Below, piece after piece: positions 35,791 to 45,082 of a stretch of DNA of 64,000 nt. This DNA is from an uncultured Prevotella sp. (GTDB lineage Bacteria; Bacteroidota; Bacteroidia; Bacteroidales; Bacteroidaceae). Below the pieces are notes generated by a model. That model was not told where the DNA came from and made no database searches. It worked only from the letters and a program-made list of their open reading frames with translations. Position 1 is the stretch's first letter. Each line of letters starts with the position of its first letter. Location: the NCBI GenBank assembly GCA_905233165.1, contig CAJODL010000004.1:457436-521435 (forward strand), given 5' to 3'. The position numbers were made by a program, and so were the translations under genes.

Positions 35791-35868
35791 TTGACAGTTG
35801 ACAGTTGATAGTAAAAACCTTTCGGGGTTATTAAATAAGAGTAAAAAAACACTTTAATATTTAAGATT

Positions 35869-36699
35869 ATGAAAAAAGTATTATTTTTAGCTGCTATTGC
35901 AGGAACAATGTTCATGAGCAGCTGTGTTAGTAAGAAAGCTCTGGAGAATTGCCAGAACGAAAACAAGGAATTGAATACCCAGTATCAGAATGCCCGTGAG
36001 TCATTGGCATCTGCCAATACTCGCATCAGCGCATTACTTGATCAGCTGAATGAATGCAAGACAAACAATGAAGCATTGCAGGCAAGTTTGTCACAGTCAC
36101 TGACAAATACAAGTGCTAACAGCGTAAATATTGCTAAGCTGGTTGACCAGATTAACGAGTCAAACAAGTACATCCGCCACTTGGTAGAGGTGAAGTCAAA
36201 GAGTGACTCACTGAACATCGTACTTACCAACAACCTCACACGTTCTCTGTCAAAGGAAGACCTGAAGGATGTTGATATCCAGGTGCTGAAGGGTGTTGTT
36301 TACATCTCCCTGTCTGACAATATGCTTTATAAGAGCGGTTCTTACCAGATTAGTGAGGCTGCCGGCTCTACATTGTCAAAGATTGCGAAGATTATCATGG
36401 ACTACAAGGACTATGACGTACTCATTGAGGGTAATACCGACAATGTGCCTATCTCACAGCCAAATATCCGTAACAACTGGGATTTGTCTTGTCTGCGTGC
36501 ATCAAGTGTCGTACAGGCTCTGCAGAATGACTATGGTGTAGATCCAAAGCGTCTGACTGCTGGTGGTCGTGGTGAGTACAACCCTGTTGCTGACAATGAT
36601 ACTGACAAAGGAAAGTCAACAAACCGCAGAACACAGATTATCATAACTCCAAAGCTTGACCAGTTTATGGAACTGATAGGTCAGGCTCCAAAAGAGTAA
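35869..36699 (+). CDS. OmpA-family lipoprotein with coiled coil
   Basis: Lipobox MSSC (Cys19) anchors it in the outer membrane. Residues ~25-130 form a coiled coil (ENCQNENKELNTQYQNARES and on), and residues ~150-270 form an OmpA C-terminal peptidoglycan-binding domain: IEGNTDNVPI, NNWDLSCLRASSVVQAL, RLTAGGRGEYNPVADN and NRRTQIIITP with the Asp and Arg that bind diaminopimelate. Probably a wall-to-membrane tether. Single gene ending in a bidirectional terminator. Confidence 0.88.
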   Translation: MKKVLFLAAIAGTMFMSSCVSKKALENCQNENKELNTQYQNARESLASANTRISALLDQLNECKTNNEALQASLSQSLTNTSANSVNIAKLVDQINESNKYIRHLVEVKSKSDSLNIVLTNNLTRSLSKEDLKDVDIQVLKGVVYISLSDNMLYKSGSYQISEAAGSTLSKIAKIIMDYKDYDVLIEGNTDNVPISQPNIRNNWDLSCLRASSVVQALQNDYGVDPKRLTAGGRGEYNPVADNDTDKGKSTNRRTQIIITPKLDQFMELIGQAPKE

Positions 36700-36740
36700 A
36701 GTGTAAACAAAAAAGTGTAAACAAAAGTAAGTAATAAATA

Positions 36741-36771
36741 TCCCTGAGGTTCAAAAGACTTCAGGGATTTT
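36741..36771. terminator. Bidirectional terminator
   Basis: tccctgaggt pairs with acttcaggga (one G-T pair) across a short loop, with T-rich sequence on both sides. It lies between the convergent OmpA lipoprotein and chromate transporter genes, overlapping neither stop codon. Confidence 0.85.
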
Positions 36772-36772
36772 A

Positions 36773-37348
36773 TTAATATAACAACAGCAATCCTGCGAAT
36801 GCTGCATGTGCCAGCATTGTGATGGGGTGAACCTTAACAAATTTCACTCCTATGAATGTTGCTAAGAAGATGAAGATGCTGATATAGAATGTCCATCTTT
36901 CTTCCAAGGGATTGCCGAAGTTGTCTTCTGTGCAAAGCATCAGGGCCGCTGCTGCAAGCAGTCCTACAACAGCAGGACGAAGACCTGCAAATATCATCTT
37001 CACATAATGGTTTTCCATATACTTCAGGAACAACATACTGATGAGCATCATGAGTATGAAGCTTGGCAGCACCAGAGCAAAGGTGGAAGTGATGCTTCCC
37101 AAGATACTCAGCATATAGTCACCCGTCTGGTTCATCACAGCTGTATAGCCGCAATAGGTAGCGCTATTGATACCAATAGGGCCTGGCGTCATCTGTGATA
37201 TAGCCACGATATTTGTGAATTCTGCAGAAGATATCCAATGATGATTGATGACCACCTCATGTTGTATGAGGGACAGCATGCCATATCCTCCACCGAATCC
37301 GAAGAGTCCTATCAGGAAAAATGTATAGAATAGTGTCAGGAAAATCAC
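36773..37348 (-). CDS. chrA: Chromate transporter, short-chain CHR protein (second of pair)
   Basis: 191-aa membrane protein, one CHR domain, about six membrane segments. The family motif FxxIGxxGFGGGYG appears as FFLIGLFGFGGGYGML, followed by ISQMTPGPIGIN. Short-chain CHR proteins work as heterodimers encoded by adjacent genes, as here, exporting chromate or related oxyanions; the natural substrate in gut bacteria is not known. Start is GTG at 37348. A tract of aattatgaattttgaattat words separates it from its partner by 40 bases. Confidence 0.88.
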   Translation of the reverse strand: MIFLTLFYTFFLIGLFGFGGGYGMLSLIQHEVVINHHWISSAEFTNIVAISQMTPGPIGINSATYCGYTAVMNQTGDYMLSILGSITSTFALVLPSFILMMLISMLFLKYMENHYVKMIFAGLRPAVVGLLAAAALMLCTEDNFGNPLEERWTFYISIFIFLATFIGVKFVKVHPITMLAHAAFAGLLLLY

Positions 37349-37388
37349 TTAAGTTAATTATGAATTATGAATTTTGAATTATGCATTA

Positions 37389-37943
37389 CTAAAACCGTGG
37401 TTTTACTGTTGACTCATCGGATATGAATACACCATATATAAAGCCTAAGGCACCTGCTGCGAGCAGTACATAGATAGGATTTACTCCAAGGGCCCATATT
37501 GCTAATGCGCATATTATTGGTATCCACGCATTGAGGAAGCTTATCTTAGCCTGCTTTGCCATAGAGAAGCATGGGGATGCTATGAGAGCCACTACAGCAG
37601 GGCGAATGCCGTTGAATGCTGCTGCCACCCATGGTATGTCCAGAAACTGCGTCAGACACATAGCGATAAGCAGAATTACGAATAAAGACGGCAGCACAGT
37701 TCCTAATGTTGCCATCAAGGCTCCTGGGAAGCCTCCAACCTTTCTGCCGACAAAGATAGAGATATTCACGGCAAAGACGCCAGGACACGTCTGTGCCACA
37801 GCAACGAGGTCCATGAACATCTCCCGATTCAGCCAGCGATGCTTTTCTACCACATCAGCTTCGATGATGGGTATCATAGCGTAGCCTCCACCAATGGTGA
37901 AGGCTCCGATACGTAAGAATGTTGTAAAAAGGTCTTTATACAT
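37389..37943 (-). CDS. chrA: Chromate transporter, short-chain CHR protein (first of pair)
   Basis: 184-aa paralogue of the neighbouring protein with the same motif, FLRIGAFTIGGGYAMIPIIE, and the QTCPGVFAVN segment that matches QMTPGPIGIN. It is the upstream member of the two-gene transporter operon. The start ATG lies just downstream of a short family A tract (37947-37987) that separates it from purL. Confidence 0.88.
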   Translation of the reverse strand: MYKDLFTTFLRIGAFTIGGGYAMIPIIEADVVEKHRWLNREMFMDLVAVAQTCPGVFAVNISIFVGRKVGGFPGALMATLGTVLPSLFVILLIAMCLTQFLDIPWVAAAFNGIRPAVVALIASPCFSMAKQAKISFLNAWIPIICALAIWALGVNPIYVLLAAGALGFIYGVFISDESTVKPRF

Positions 37944-37946
37944 TAA

Positions 37947-37987
37947 GAAGTAAGAGCTAAGAGCTAAGAACTAAGAGCTAAGAGGGT
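37947..37987. repeat. Family A tract, short
   Basis: aagagctaagagctaagaac words between the chromate transporter start and the purL stop, i.e. in the likely leader of the transporter operon. Confidence 0.85.
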
Positions 37988-37998
37988 GGGATTATGAA

Positions 37999-40900
37999 TT
38001 AACCTTTGTGTGCTTCAATCCAAAGTCGTGCATTGACGAAGGCCTGATGCCAAGGTGTTACCTGGTCAGTAAGACGACGCTCTTCAGGATAAGATCCGCA
38101 CTGCCAAGGATGCTGTGTGCGCTCTGGGTGAGGCATGATAGCGAGATGACGACCGTCAGCACTTGCTATGGCTGCTACATCGTAGTCTGAACCATTTGGA
38201 TTAGCAGGATATTCGTGATGGTTGTATTTTGCAACAATGTTATACTTATCCTCTGACATTGGCAGACGGAACTTTCCTTCTCCATGTGCTACCCAGCAAC
38301 CAATCTCTTCGCCTGAAAGGCTTCCGAACATTACAGAATCGTTCTGAGGGATGCGGAGTGTTACGAAGGTGCTCTCAAACTTGTGAGAGTCATTATGCAA
38401 CATCTGAGCATAGTCACGCGCATTTGTTGATGCTGTAGTATTGTTGAGCAGTCCCAACTCTACCATCAGCTGACAGCCGTTACAAACACCAAGGGAGAGG
38501 GTGTCCTTTCGAGAATAGAACTTATCGAGGGCCTCCTTTGCCTTAGGGTTGAAGAGGAAGGCACCAGCCCATCCCTTTGCAGACCCCAGCACGTCGGAGT
38601 TAGAGAAACCACCGCAGAAGGCTATCATGTTAACCTCTTCCAATGTCTCACGACCTGTTACAAGGTCTGTCATTGTAACGTCCTTTACGTCAAATCCAGC
38701 CTGATAGAAAGACCAAGCCATCTCACGCTCAGAGTTGGTACCCTTCTCACGAATGATGGCAGCAACAGGACGCTTGCCTTCTGGACGTGGAGTAGCCTTG
38801 AGAGGCTCACCCTTCAGTGACCATGTTACAGGATTCTTCTTATAGTTTTCAAAGCGTTCAGCAGCCTTGCCGTTGAAGCTCTGCTTTCTGTCGAGGAGGT
38901 AAGAGGTAGAATACCATACATCACGCAGCTCGTCGATGTCGAAGTCGAATGTCAGTTCGCGTGAAGCAATCTGAGCATTAGGAACAGAAGCGTTAGAGAC
39001 AGTCTTTGTGACAGTAATCTTGCGCTCAGCACAAGGAGTACCAATCTTGCAGTAGCCAACGCCTGCATCCTCCAGAATTTTCTTTACACGGGAAGCATCG
39101 CTGTTGCGAACCTGTATTACTACACCAGGGTTCTCAGCAAAGAGAATCTTTACGATATCACCTTCCTGTATCTTGTCGAAATTTATGTCAAGACCACCCT
39201 TAGTATTAGCAAAACACATCTCGAGGAGACAAGTGATGATACCACCGGCAGAGATATCGTGACCAGCAAGAACAAGGCCCTCGCCAATCATCTGCTGTAT
39301 TGCCATGAAGGCATCAGCGAAGTATTCCGGATTCTGGACAGTAGGAACATCACTGCCAACCTTTCCCTGACTCTGTGCAAAGGCAGAGCCACCTAACTGC
39401 AACTTGTCGAATGAGAAGTCGATATAGTAGAGTCGGCTGTCCTTCACATCCTTTATGACAGGAGAAACAGTCTTGTTTATCTCATCAACCTCACCACCAG
39501 CAGAAACTATCACTGTACCTGGAGAAACAATCTTCTTTCCGTCAGGATATTTCTGTGTCATTGAGAGAGAGTCCTTACCAGTCGGTACGTTGATATGCAG
39601 GTCACAGCAGAAGTCTGACAACGCCTTTACTGCGCTATAGAGGCGAGCATCCTCACCCTCCTGTGCTCTGCAAGGCCACATCCAGTTAGCACTCAGCGAG
39701 ATGCTGTCCATACCCTCTGCCAAATGAGCCCAAACGAGGTTTGTGAGTGATTCTGCTACAGAGAGTACAGAACCAGCCTCTGGGTTAGCTAGGGCAGCCT
39801 GTGGAGCATGTCCGAGAGAGGTGGCAATACCCTTTGTGCCAGTATAGTCGAGAGCCACAACGCCACAGTCAGAAAGTGGCAGCTGCAGTTCACCCTGACA
39901 CTGCTGGCGTGCTATGCGGCCAGTCACAGAACGGTCCACCTTATTGGTGAGCCAATCCTTACAAGCCACAGCCTCTAACTGCAGCACCTGCTTCAGGTAT
40001 TCTTTCAGTTTTGTATTGAGTGTTGTCTGCTCACCAAGGGCAGAAGCATCATAGGTTACTACGTCATATTTACGTTCAACAGTCTTGTCCTCCATGATAG
40101 TCTTTGGAGAAGAGCCGAACATCTGATCTACTGAGAGGTCGAACGGTCTTACGCCGTCAGCCTGTTCAAAGGCAAAGCGATGGTCGCCTGTTGTCTCTCC
40201 GACAGTGTACATTGGAGCACGCTCACGGTCAGCAATCTTCTGCACATGTTCTATGGCTGCTTCGTCAATGAGCAATCCCATGCGCTCCTGTGACTCGTTG
40301 GCAATAATCTCCTTTGCGCTGAGTGTCTTGTCACCAATAGGCAACTTGTCCATGTGGATGAGTCCGCCACAATCTTCTACCAATTCCGACAGACAGTTTA
40401 CGTGGCCTGCACTACCATGATCGTGGATAGAGACGATAGGGTTCTGCTCTTCTTCGCCCAAGGCGCGGATAACGTTATATGTACGTTTCTGCATCTCAGG
40501 GTTGGCACGCTGTACGGCATTCAGCTCGATGCCAGAAGAATAGCGTCCTGTCTCAACAGAAGATACAGAGCCGCCACCAAGTCCGATGCGATAGTTCTCA
40601 CCACCCATTACGACAACCTTGTTGCCAGGCTGTGGTGTGCCCTTGATGCAGTCGCGCTTGATGCCATAGCCGACACCGCCGGCAAGCATTATCACCTTGT
40701 CGTAGGCATATTCCTCATCATTCTCTTTATGTTCGAATGTCAGCACAGAACCACAAATCAGTGGCTGGCCGAACTTGTTACCGAAGTCAGAAGCACCATT
40801 AGATGCCTTAATGAGTATCTGTTCAGGAGTCTGATAGAGCCACTTGCGCTCAGGCATATTCTGTTCCCAAGCATTGTTGGTGCCCTTCTTACGTGGATAA

Positions 40901-41772
40901 GATGTCATATAGACAGCGGTTCCTGCGATAGGCCAAGAACCGACGCCACCACCCATACGGTCGCGAATCTCACCGCCAGTACCTGTTGCTGCACCGTTGA
41001 AAGGCTCTACGGTAGTAGGGAAGTTGTGTGTCTCAGCCTTCAGGGAGATGACGCTCTCCACCTTCTTAATATTGTAGAAGTCAGGAGCAGAGTGGTCAGC
41101 AGGTGAGAACTGCTCTATTTCAGGACCCTGGCTGAAGGCAACGTTGTCCTTGTATGCAGATAGTATCTTGTTAGGATTCTCTTGTGTCGTCTTCTTAATC
41201 ATCTGGAACAGAGACGACTCCATTTCCTTGCCATCAATGATGAAGGTGCCACCAAATATCTTGTGGCGGCAGTGCTCAGAGTTTATCTGTGCGAAGCCGA
41301 AGAGCTCAGAGTCAGTCAGCGGACGTCCCAGTTGCTTTGCCACATCATAGAGGTATGCGATTTCCTCTTTTGACAGAGCAAGACCCTCTTTATCATTATG
41401 CTCCTCGATGTTCTCGATGTACTTTATTTCCTCAGGCTTGATGTCGATGGTAAAGATGCTCTGGTCAAGACCATCATACATACGCTGCAACATCTCGTCA
41501 TGCTCGGCATCCATAGAGTCAACAGGGAAGTATTCCTCAATACGTGAAATACCCTTGAGAGACATGTTTTGTGTTATCTCGACAGCATTTGTTGACCAAG
41601 GAGTAATCATCTCGCGACGTGGACCTACGAAGAATCCGCTCACGGTGTCGCCCTCTATCAATGTAGCATTGTCATACAGCCAGCACAGTTTTTCTACCTC
41701 CAGAGCAGATGGCTTGTGGTCTATCTCTGTGGCAATTAAGTTCTCGGATGGAGTTTTGAAAAAGAGAATCAT
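37999..41772 (-). CDS. purL: Phosphoribosylformylglycinamidine synthase
   Basis: Fourth step of purine synthesis, amide transfer from glutamine to FGAR. 1257 aa, the large single-chain form with an N-terminal domain, two PurM-like halves and a C-terminal glutamine amidotransferase. Seen in sequence: NSEHCRHKIF, ETHNFPTTVEPFNGAATGTG, SVHDHG-type IVSIHDHGSAGH, and the amidotransferase Cys in LGVCNGCQLMVELGL (about residue 1098) with its His near PHPERTQHP. Large-type PurL makes purQ and purS unnecessary. Single gene; a TAACTTTG box lies upstream. Confidence 0.97.
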   Translation of the reverse strand: MILFFKTPSENLIATEIDHKPSALEVEKLCWLYDNATLIEGDTVSGFFVGPRREMITPWSTNAVEITQNMSLKGISRIEEYFPVDSMDAEHDEMLQRMYDGLDQSIFTIDIKPEEIKYIENIEEHNDKEGLALSKEEIAYLYDVAKQLGRPLTDSELFGFAQINSEHCRHKIFGGTFIIDGKEMESSLFQMIKKTTQENPNKILSAYKDNVAFSQGPEIEQFSPADHSAPDFYNIKKVESVISLKAETHNFPTTVEPFNGAATGTGGEIRDRMGGGVGSWPIAGTAVYMTSYPRKKGTNNAWEQNMPERKWLYQTPEQILIKASNGASDFGNKFGQPLICGSVLTFEHKENDEEYAYDKVIMLAGGVGYGIKRDCIKGTPQPGNKVVVMGGENYRIGLGGGSVSSVETGRYSSGIELNAVQRANPEMQKRTYNVIRALGEEEQNPIVSIHDHGSAGHVNCLSELVEDCGGLIHMDKLPIGDKTLSAKEIIANESQERMGLLIDEAAIEHVQKIADRERAPMYTVGETTGDHRFAFEQADGVRPFDLSVDQMFGSSPKTIMEDKTVERKYDVVTYDASALGEQTTLNTKLKEYLKQVLQLEAVACKDWLTNKVDRSVTGRIARQQCQGELQLPLSDCGVVALDYTGTKGIATSLGHAPQAALANPEAGSVLSVAESLTNLVWAHLAEGMDSISLSANWMWPCRAQEGEDARLYSAVKALSDFCCDLHINVPTGKDSLSMTQKYPDGKKIVSPGTVIVSAGGEVDEINKTVSPVIKDVKDSRLYYIDFSFDKLQLGGSAFAQSQGKVGSDVPTVQNPEYFADAFMAIQQMIGEGLVLAGHDISAGGIITCLLEMCFANTKGGLDINFDKIQEGDIVKILFAENPGVVIQVRNSDASRVKKILEDAGVGYCKIGTPCAERKITVTKTVSNASVPNAQIASRELTFDFDIDELRDVWYSTSYLLDRKQSFNGKAAERFENYKKNPVTWSLKGEPLKATPRPEGKRPVAAIIREKGTNSEREMAWSFYQAGFDVKDVTMTDLVTGRETLEEVNMIAFCGGFSNSDVLGSAKGWAGAFLFNPKAKEALDKFYSRKDTLSLGVCNGCQLMVELGLLNNTTASTNARDYAQMLHNDSHKFESTFVTLRIPQNDSVMFGSLSGEEIGCWVAHGEGKFRLPMSEDKYNIVAKYNHHEYPANPNGSDYDVAAIASADGRHLAIMPHPERTQHPWQCGSYPEERRLTDQVTPWHQAFVNARLWIEAHKG

Positions 41773-41831
41773 ATGTTGAATTTTGAATTATGAATTATGA
41801 AAGCCTTTAACCGTTAACCTTTAATTCGCCG

Positions 41832-41839
41832 CAAAGTTA
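41832..41839 (-). promoter_or_regulatory. -7 element upstream of purL
   Basis: On the minus strand TAACTTTG followed by CGG; 60 bases before the purL ATG, with an aattatgaatt tract between. No clear TTTG at -33. Confidence 0.5.
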
Positions 41840-41919
41840 TAAAAAAAAATCGAAATATCAGTAAGTAATAGAAATAATTTTCTATTTCGTTAAAATTTTA
41901 GGAAAAATAACCTATAACC

Positions 41920-41952
41920 ACCCCCCTCCCTTGGGAGGGCTGGGGTGGGGCC
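41920..41952. repeat. GC-rich inverted-repeat element, copy 1
   Basis: ccccctcccttgggagggct with an internal palindrome (ccctcccttgggaggg), flanked by cctataacca on one side and ggtgggg on the other. A second, inverted copy is at 43832-43881. Confidence 0.75.
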
Positions 41953-42254
41953 TAACCGTTAAAGAAGTAAGCTATCACGCAACATATTATAGCAACAGGG
42001 AATAGCCCCATTCCATACCATGCAGCAATGATGCCAACGCTCAGTGCTACTATGCCTGAAAGAGGCGTCATTGTCGCCTGTATCATGTCAGGAAAGGTCA
42101 TTACCGCCAACGTAACGTAAGGCACATAATACAGGAAACTCCTCAGGAAGGTATTCTTTATTTCCCCCTTGATAAGCGCTATCGGTACCACTCTGATAAG
42201 GTTTGTGGCAATGATGGCCAGCAATATGTAAAGTACTATGTCATGCTTTTCCAT
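41952..42254 (-). CDS. azlD: Branched-chain amino acid exporter small subunit, AzlD family
   Basis: 100-aa membrane protein with about three membrane segments; typical small partner of AzlC (the YgaH type). Seen: LLAIIATNLIRVVPIAL near the start and YVPYVTLAVMTFPDM. It overlaps azlC by 14 bases, so the two subunits are translated together in fixed ratio. Probably exports branched-chain amino acids or analogues. Its stop lies right at the GC-rich repeat element. Confidence 0.87.
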   Translation of the reverse strand: MEKHDIVLYILLAIIATNLIRVVPIALIKGEIKNTFLRSFLYYVPYVTLAVMTFPDMIQATMTPLSGIVALSVGIIAAWYGMGLFPVAIICCVIAYFFNG

Positions 42255-42963
42255 CGTTGTTCAAAGGTAAGGGTTTCAGCCATGCGGCAACAGCCGAGAT
42301 GACTATTGTTAAGATTATTGTTCTGGTGCCACTGTTAATGTTGCTCAACACAGGCATGATGGCAAAAACACCACTCATTACGAAGCTCGCAATGATGGCA
42401 TACAACACATCACGGTCATTTCTCGCCATAGGCATTATGATAGCTAAGAACATGCCATACAGCGCCACACTCAGAGCCGATACTATCGATGTTGGCAGCA
42501 TGCCGCCTGCAATGATTCCTGCAGCACATCCCGACGCCCAGAAGATACCTGATATCAAGGCTGCAGAATACGTATAAGCAGGAGGAGTATAACCCTTATG
42601 GTTTATTGAAATGCCAAAAATCTCGTCAGTAATGCAGCAAGCCATCATGATGCGGTGGAACCACGAAAGAGTAGGAGAGAGCTTTTGTGAAAGGGCAGCG
42701 CTCATCAGCATATAGCGCAGGTTTACCACCAGGCACATAGCAATAAGCTCCACATAAGTAGCATTCACAGCCACCAAGGTATATACACCATATTCACCTG
42801 CAGACGCGCGCGTGAAGAAACTGCTGATAAAACCAATCAAAGCTGTCAGGCCAGCCTTTTTCGCAATGATGCCCAATGAAAACGCTACAGCAAAATATCC
42901 CATCGCGATAGGAATACCATCGCGAGTACCAGAAAGAATATCGTGCCTCAGACTGTTTTTCAT
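42241..42963 (-). CDS. azlC: Branched-chain amino acid exporter large subunit, AzlC family
   Basis: 240 aa with about seven membrane segments. The reading frame begins with a TTG codon at 42966, but the ATG at 42963 is more likely (MKNSLRHDIL). Family features are GIPIAMGYFAVAFSLGIIAKKAG, ASAGEYGVYTLVAVNATYVE and LRYMLMSAALSQKL. With AzlD it forms the two-component exporter. A TACCTTCG box (42986-42993, minus strand) close upstream may be the promoter. Confidence 0.9.
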   Translation of the reverse strand: MKNSLRHDILSGTRDGIPIAMGYFAVAFSLGIIAKKAGLTALIGFISSFFTRASAGEYGVYTLVAVNATYVELIAMCLVVNLRYMLMSAALSQKLSPTLSWFHRIMMACCITDEIFGISINHKGYTPPAYTYSAALISGIFWASGCAAGIIAGGMLPTSIVSALSVALYGMFLAIIMPMARNDRDVLYAIIASFVMSGVFAIMPVLSNINSGTRTIILTIVISAVAAWLKPLPLNNDGKA

Positions 42964-43059
42964 CAATTATTTTCAAATTCGAGCGCGAAGGTACAAAAAA
43001 ATAACGAAACAGAGAAATAACTTTTATTTTTTAACTTTTAACTATCAACTATCAACTAT

Positions 43060-43135
43060 TGTTTTGACGCGGTTACGGCTCGTCCTTAATGAGATTACGG
43101 CTCACTGCTAACGAGGTTACGGCTCGTCCTAATAT
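43060..43135. repeat. Three imperfect ~23-bp tandem repeats
   Basis: Units ggttacggctcgtccttaat, gattacggctcactgctaac and ggttacggctcgtcctaata follow each other with gag/gcg spacers, between azlC and the LUD gene. An ttaacttttaactatcaac tract precedes them. Not seen elsewhere in the window. Confidence 0.75.
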
Positions 43136-43213
43136 TGAAGTATTACCATACATGTTAATAAGTTGTTCCGGAGTTATATATGAGTCGTATTGGATGACAA
43201 GTGATAAAGGGAC

Positions 43214-43822
43214 TCAATACCCCAGTTTTTCTCCTACGAGTATGACGATGTGGCGGCCTTTGTTGCGAGAGTTTCTGAGGAAGTGAACATAGCTGCAGAT
43301 GCTTTCGGGGGAGTTGCAGTTGTGGCACTTGCCATCTATCTTGCATGGGGTCTTGATGTCAAACCTCTCGGCATTGACGGGAGCTGCTATGTTTCTGGCT
43401 CTTTCAAGGGCTGACTCTATGGTTGGAGCAATCTTGTTAATTCCAATGATGAAGATGACCTTCTTTGGGCCCCATGTGATGGCTGCCACTCTGTTGCCAT
43501 TGCCGTCAATATTTACAATGACACCATCTTCGGATATGGCATTGGCACTTGTCAGATATACATCGGCTGAGAATGCTTGCAAGTATATTTGTTGCTTTTC
43601 TTCTGGTGTGGGAACGCTATCTCTATCGAGGATGTTGAGGGTGCCACGAGACTTCAGAAAGTCGGGCAGACCAATATCACGAATAGTAGCAGAACCGCCC
43701 CATGTGACGGTATCGCCATCATTGATGAGGGATGACACTTTTTCTACTGCCTCCTTAGCTGTGGGACAATAGAAAGCCTCGATGTTTCGACGTTTGAGGG
43801 AGGAGAGTAATTTAGAATTCAT
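43214..43822 (-). CDS. LUD-domain protein (LutC/YkgG-like)
   Basis: 202 aa counted from the ATG at 43822 (MNSKLLSSLKRRNI); the longer frame to 43852 is only translated repeat element. Motifs: DTVTWGGSATIRDIGL near residue 46 and the conserved SEDGVIVNIDGNGNRVAAI. Near the C-terminus is a Cys cluster, CKIDGKCHNC...SIC, that could bind a metal or iron-sulfur cluster. LUD proteins take part in lactate oxidation with LutA/LutB, but neither is nearby, so this is a stand-alone member with unknown substrate. Confidence 0.85.
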   Translation of the reverse strand: MNSKLLSSLKRRNIEAFYCPTAKEAVEKVSSLINDGDTVTWGGSATIRDIGLPDFLKSRGTLNILDRDSVPTPEEKQQIYLQAFSADVYLTSANAISEDGVIVNIDGNGNRVAAITWGPKKVIFIIGINKIAPTIESALERARNIAAPVNAERFDIKTPCKIDGKCHNCNSPESICSYVHFLRNSRNKGRHIVILVGEKLGY

Positions 43823-43831
43823 AATAAGACG

Positions 43832-43881
43832 ACCCCACTCCGGCCCTCCCAAGGGGAGGGAGGAGGTTATTGGTTATAGAT
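43832..43881. repeat. GC-rich inverted-repeat element, copy 2
   Basis: Inverted copy of the element at 41920-41952: ccctcccaaggggaggg with flanking ccccactcc and ttattggttatag. It ends 10 bases before the LUD start codon. Confidence 0.75.
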
Positions 43882-43900
43882 TTTTAATTTTCAATTTTAA

Positions 43901-43972
43901 GGTTTCAATGTTCAATGTTTAATGTTCAATGTTTAATGTTCAATGTTTAATGTTCAATGTTTAATGTTCAAC
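43901..43972. repeat. Family D tract (ttcaatgtttaatg words)
   Basis: About six alternations of ttcaatg and tttaatg. On the minus strand the tract encodes the last residues (Asn-Ile-Lys-His) and stop of the GH43 gene ending at 43954. Confidence 0.9.
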
Positions 43973-44940
43973 TTGTCTCCTGACAAATCAACTTTGAAGA
44001 AGTGTGGTTTTCTTATTGTTCTGCCCCAAGAGTCGTGGGCATGGCTGTGGATGGACATCATCCATTTTCCGTCGAAGGTTTGGAAGAGCATGCTGTGGCC
44101 AAAGTTTGGAGGTGTTATAGGCTCTTGCTCTTGTACCCATGGGCCGTCGAGGGTGCCGCTTTCAGAGTATGCTACTCCTTGGGTGTAGTCGCCAAAGACC
44201 CATGATGTCCATAGCATGCCGAGTTTGCCTGTTGCAGTACGGAACAGCCAAGGGCCGTCAGTAACTTTGTTCCATGTTACCTTTCCGTCAGAATTGCGTT
44301 CTCTGCTCCAAGGGGAGTCGCTGGCACGGAATAATACCTTTGATTCTCCGATAGTGCCACTGAAGTCGGGCTTCAACTCTATCTTTTCTATTGTGCCATT
44401 CCAGTTCTGCAGCCATTCGCCACAAAATACCAGATAAGGCTTTCCGTCTGTGTCATACCATAATGTACCATCGAGGGTAGGTCTGTTGGCAGGCAGATAG
44501 GTTGCATCTCCGAAGGTCTCGTATGGCCCCATAGGATTATCTGCCCTAAGCACCTGACAAGCTCTGCGCTCAATGATATTTCCCTTGACAGTGTCTATCT
44601 TCACGCTATGGTTGGTGAAGGTGGCGAAATAGTAGTATTTGTCTCCTATCTTATGCAACTCAGCTGCCCAGATAGCAGGACGTTCGCCCATCCAAGAGTC
44701 TTTGTTTAACTTGGTGACAACAAATGGACCTTCCCACAGTTTCAGGTCGTTGCTGCGCCAAATCATTCCGCCTGTGCCTGTCATATAATACATATTGGTG
44801 GCTTTGTCAGCAAGAATGGCTGGATCACTCATTCGGATAGAATCGAGAGGTACATTCTGGCGCACCTTAAAACCGCGTCGCTGTGCTGAAACAGCAGTAA
44901 CGCATAGAGCAATCAATGCTAATAAAAAAATCTTTTTCAT
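43954..44940 (-). CDS. Secreted GH43-like glycoside hydrolase
   Basis: 328 aa counted from the ATG at 44940 that begins the signal peptide MKKIFLLALIALCVTAVSA; the frame to 44967 is leader. A five-bladed GH43 propeller is expected: base Asp in IRMSDPAIL, then LDGTLWYDTDGKPYLVF and VTDGPWLF. The usual general-acid Glu of EGP is Asp here (DGP); I believe this is natural in one GH43 subgroup that also has the LDGTLW form, so it is not evidence of inactivation. Expected to act on arabinose- or xylose-containing glycans. The final codons lie in the family D tract. Confidence 0.85.
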   Translation of the reverse strand: MKKIFLLALIALCVTAVSAQRRGFKVRQNVPLDSIRMSDPAILADKATNMYYMTGTGGMIWRSNDLKLWEGPFVVTKLNKDSWMGERPAIWAAELHKIGDKYYYFATFTNHSVKIDTVKGNIIERRACQVLRADNPMGPYETFGDATYLPANRPTLDGTLWYDTDGKPYLVFCGEWLQNWNGTIEKIELKPDFSGTIGESKVLFRASDSPWSRERNSDGKVTWNKVTDGPWLFRTATGKLGMLWTSWVFGDYTQGVAYSESGTLDGPWVQEQEPITPPNFGHSMLFQTFDGKWMMSIHSHAHDSWGRTIRKPHFFKVDLSGDKLNIKH

Positions 44941-44949
44941 TTTGTTTGT

Positions 44950-45052
44950 ATTTTTGTCAAAGGTCAAAAGTCAAAGGTCAAAGGCCAAAGTTTCAGGTTT
45001 CAAGTTTCAAGTAATTTTCTTAACTCTTAATTCTTAATACTTAATTCTTAAC
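44950..45052. repeat. Mixed short-word tract
   Basis: gtcaaaggtcaaaagtcaaa, then tttcaagtttcaag, then taattcttaatacttaattc words lie between the two GH43 genes: three word types in one gap. Confidence 0.8.
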
Positions 45053-45082
45053 TAAAAAAATGTTCAATGTTCAATTTTCAAT

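Noticed and set aside
40354..41106. 250-codon plus-strand ORF
   Set aside because: It is entirely inside purL on the opposite strand and shows no protein-like motif.
43954..44940. Calling the smaller GH43 inactive because EGP is DGP
   Set aside because: The Asp form appears natural in one GH43 subgroup with the LDGTLW signature, so loss of activity is not supported.
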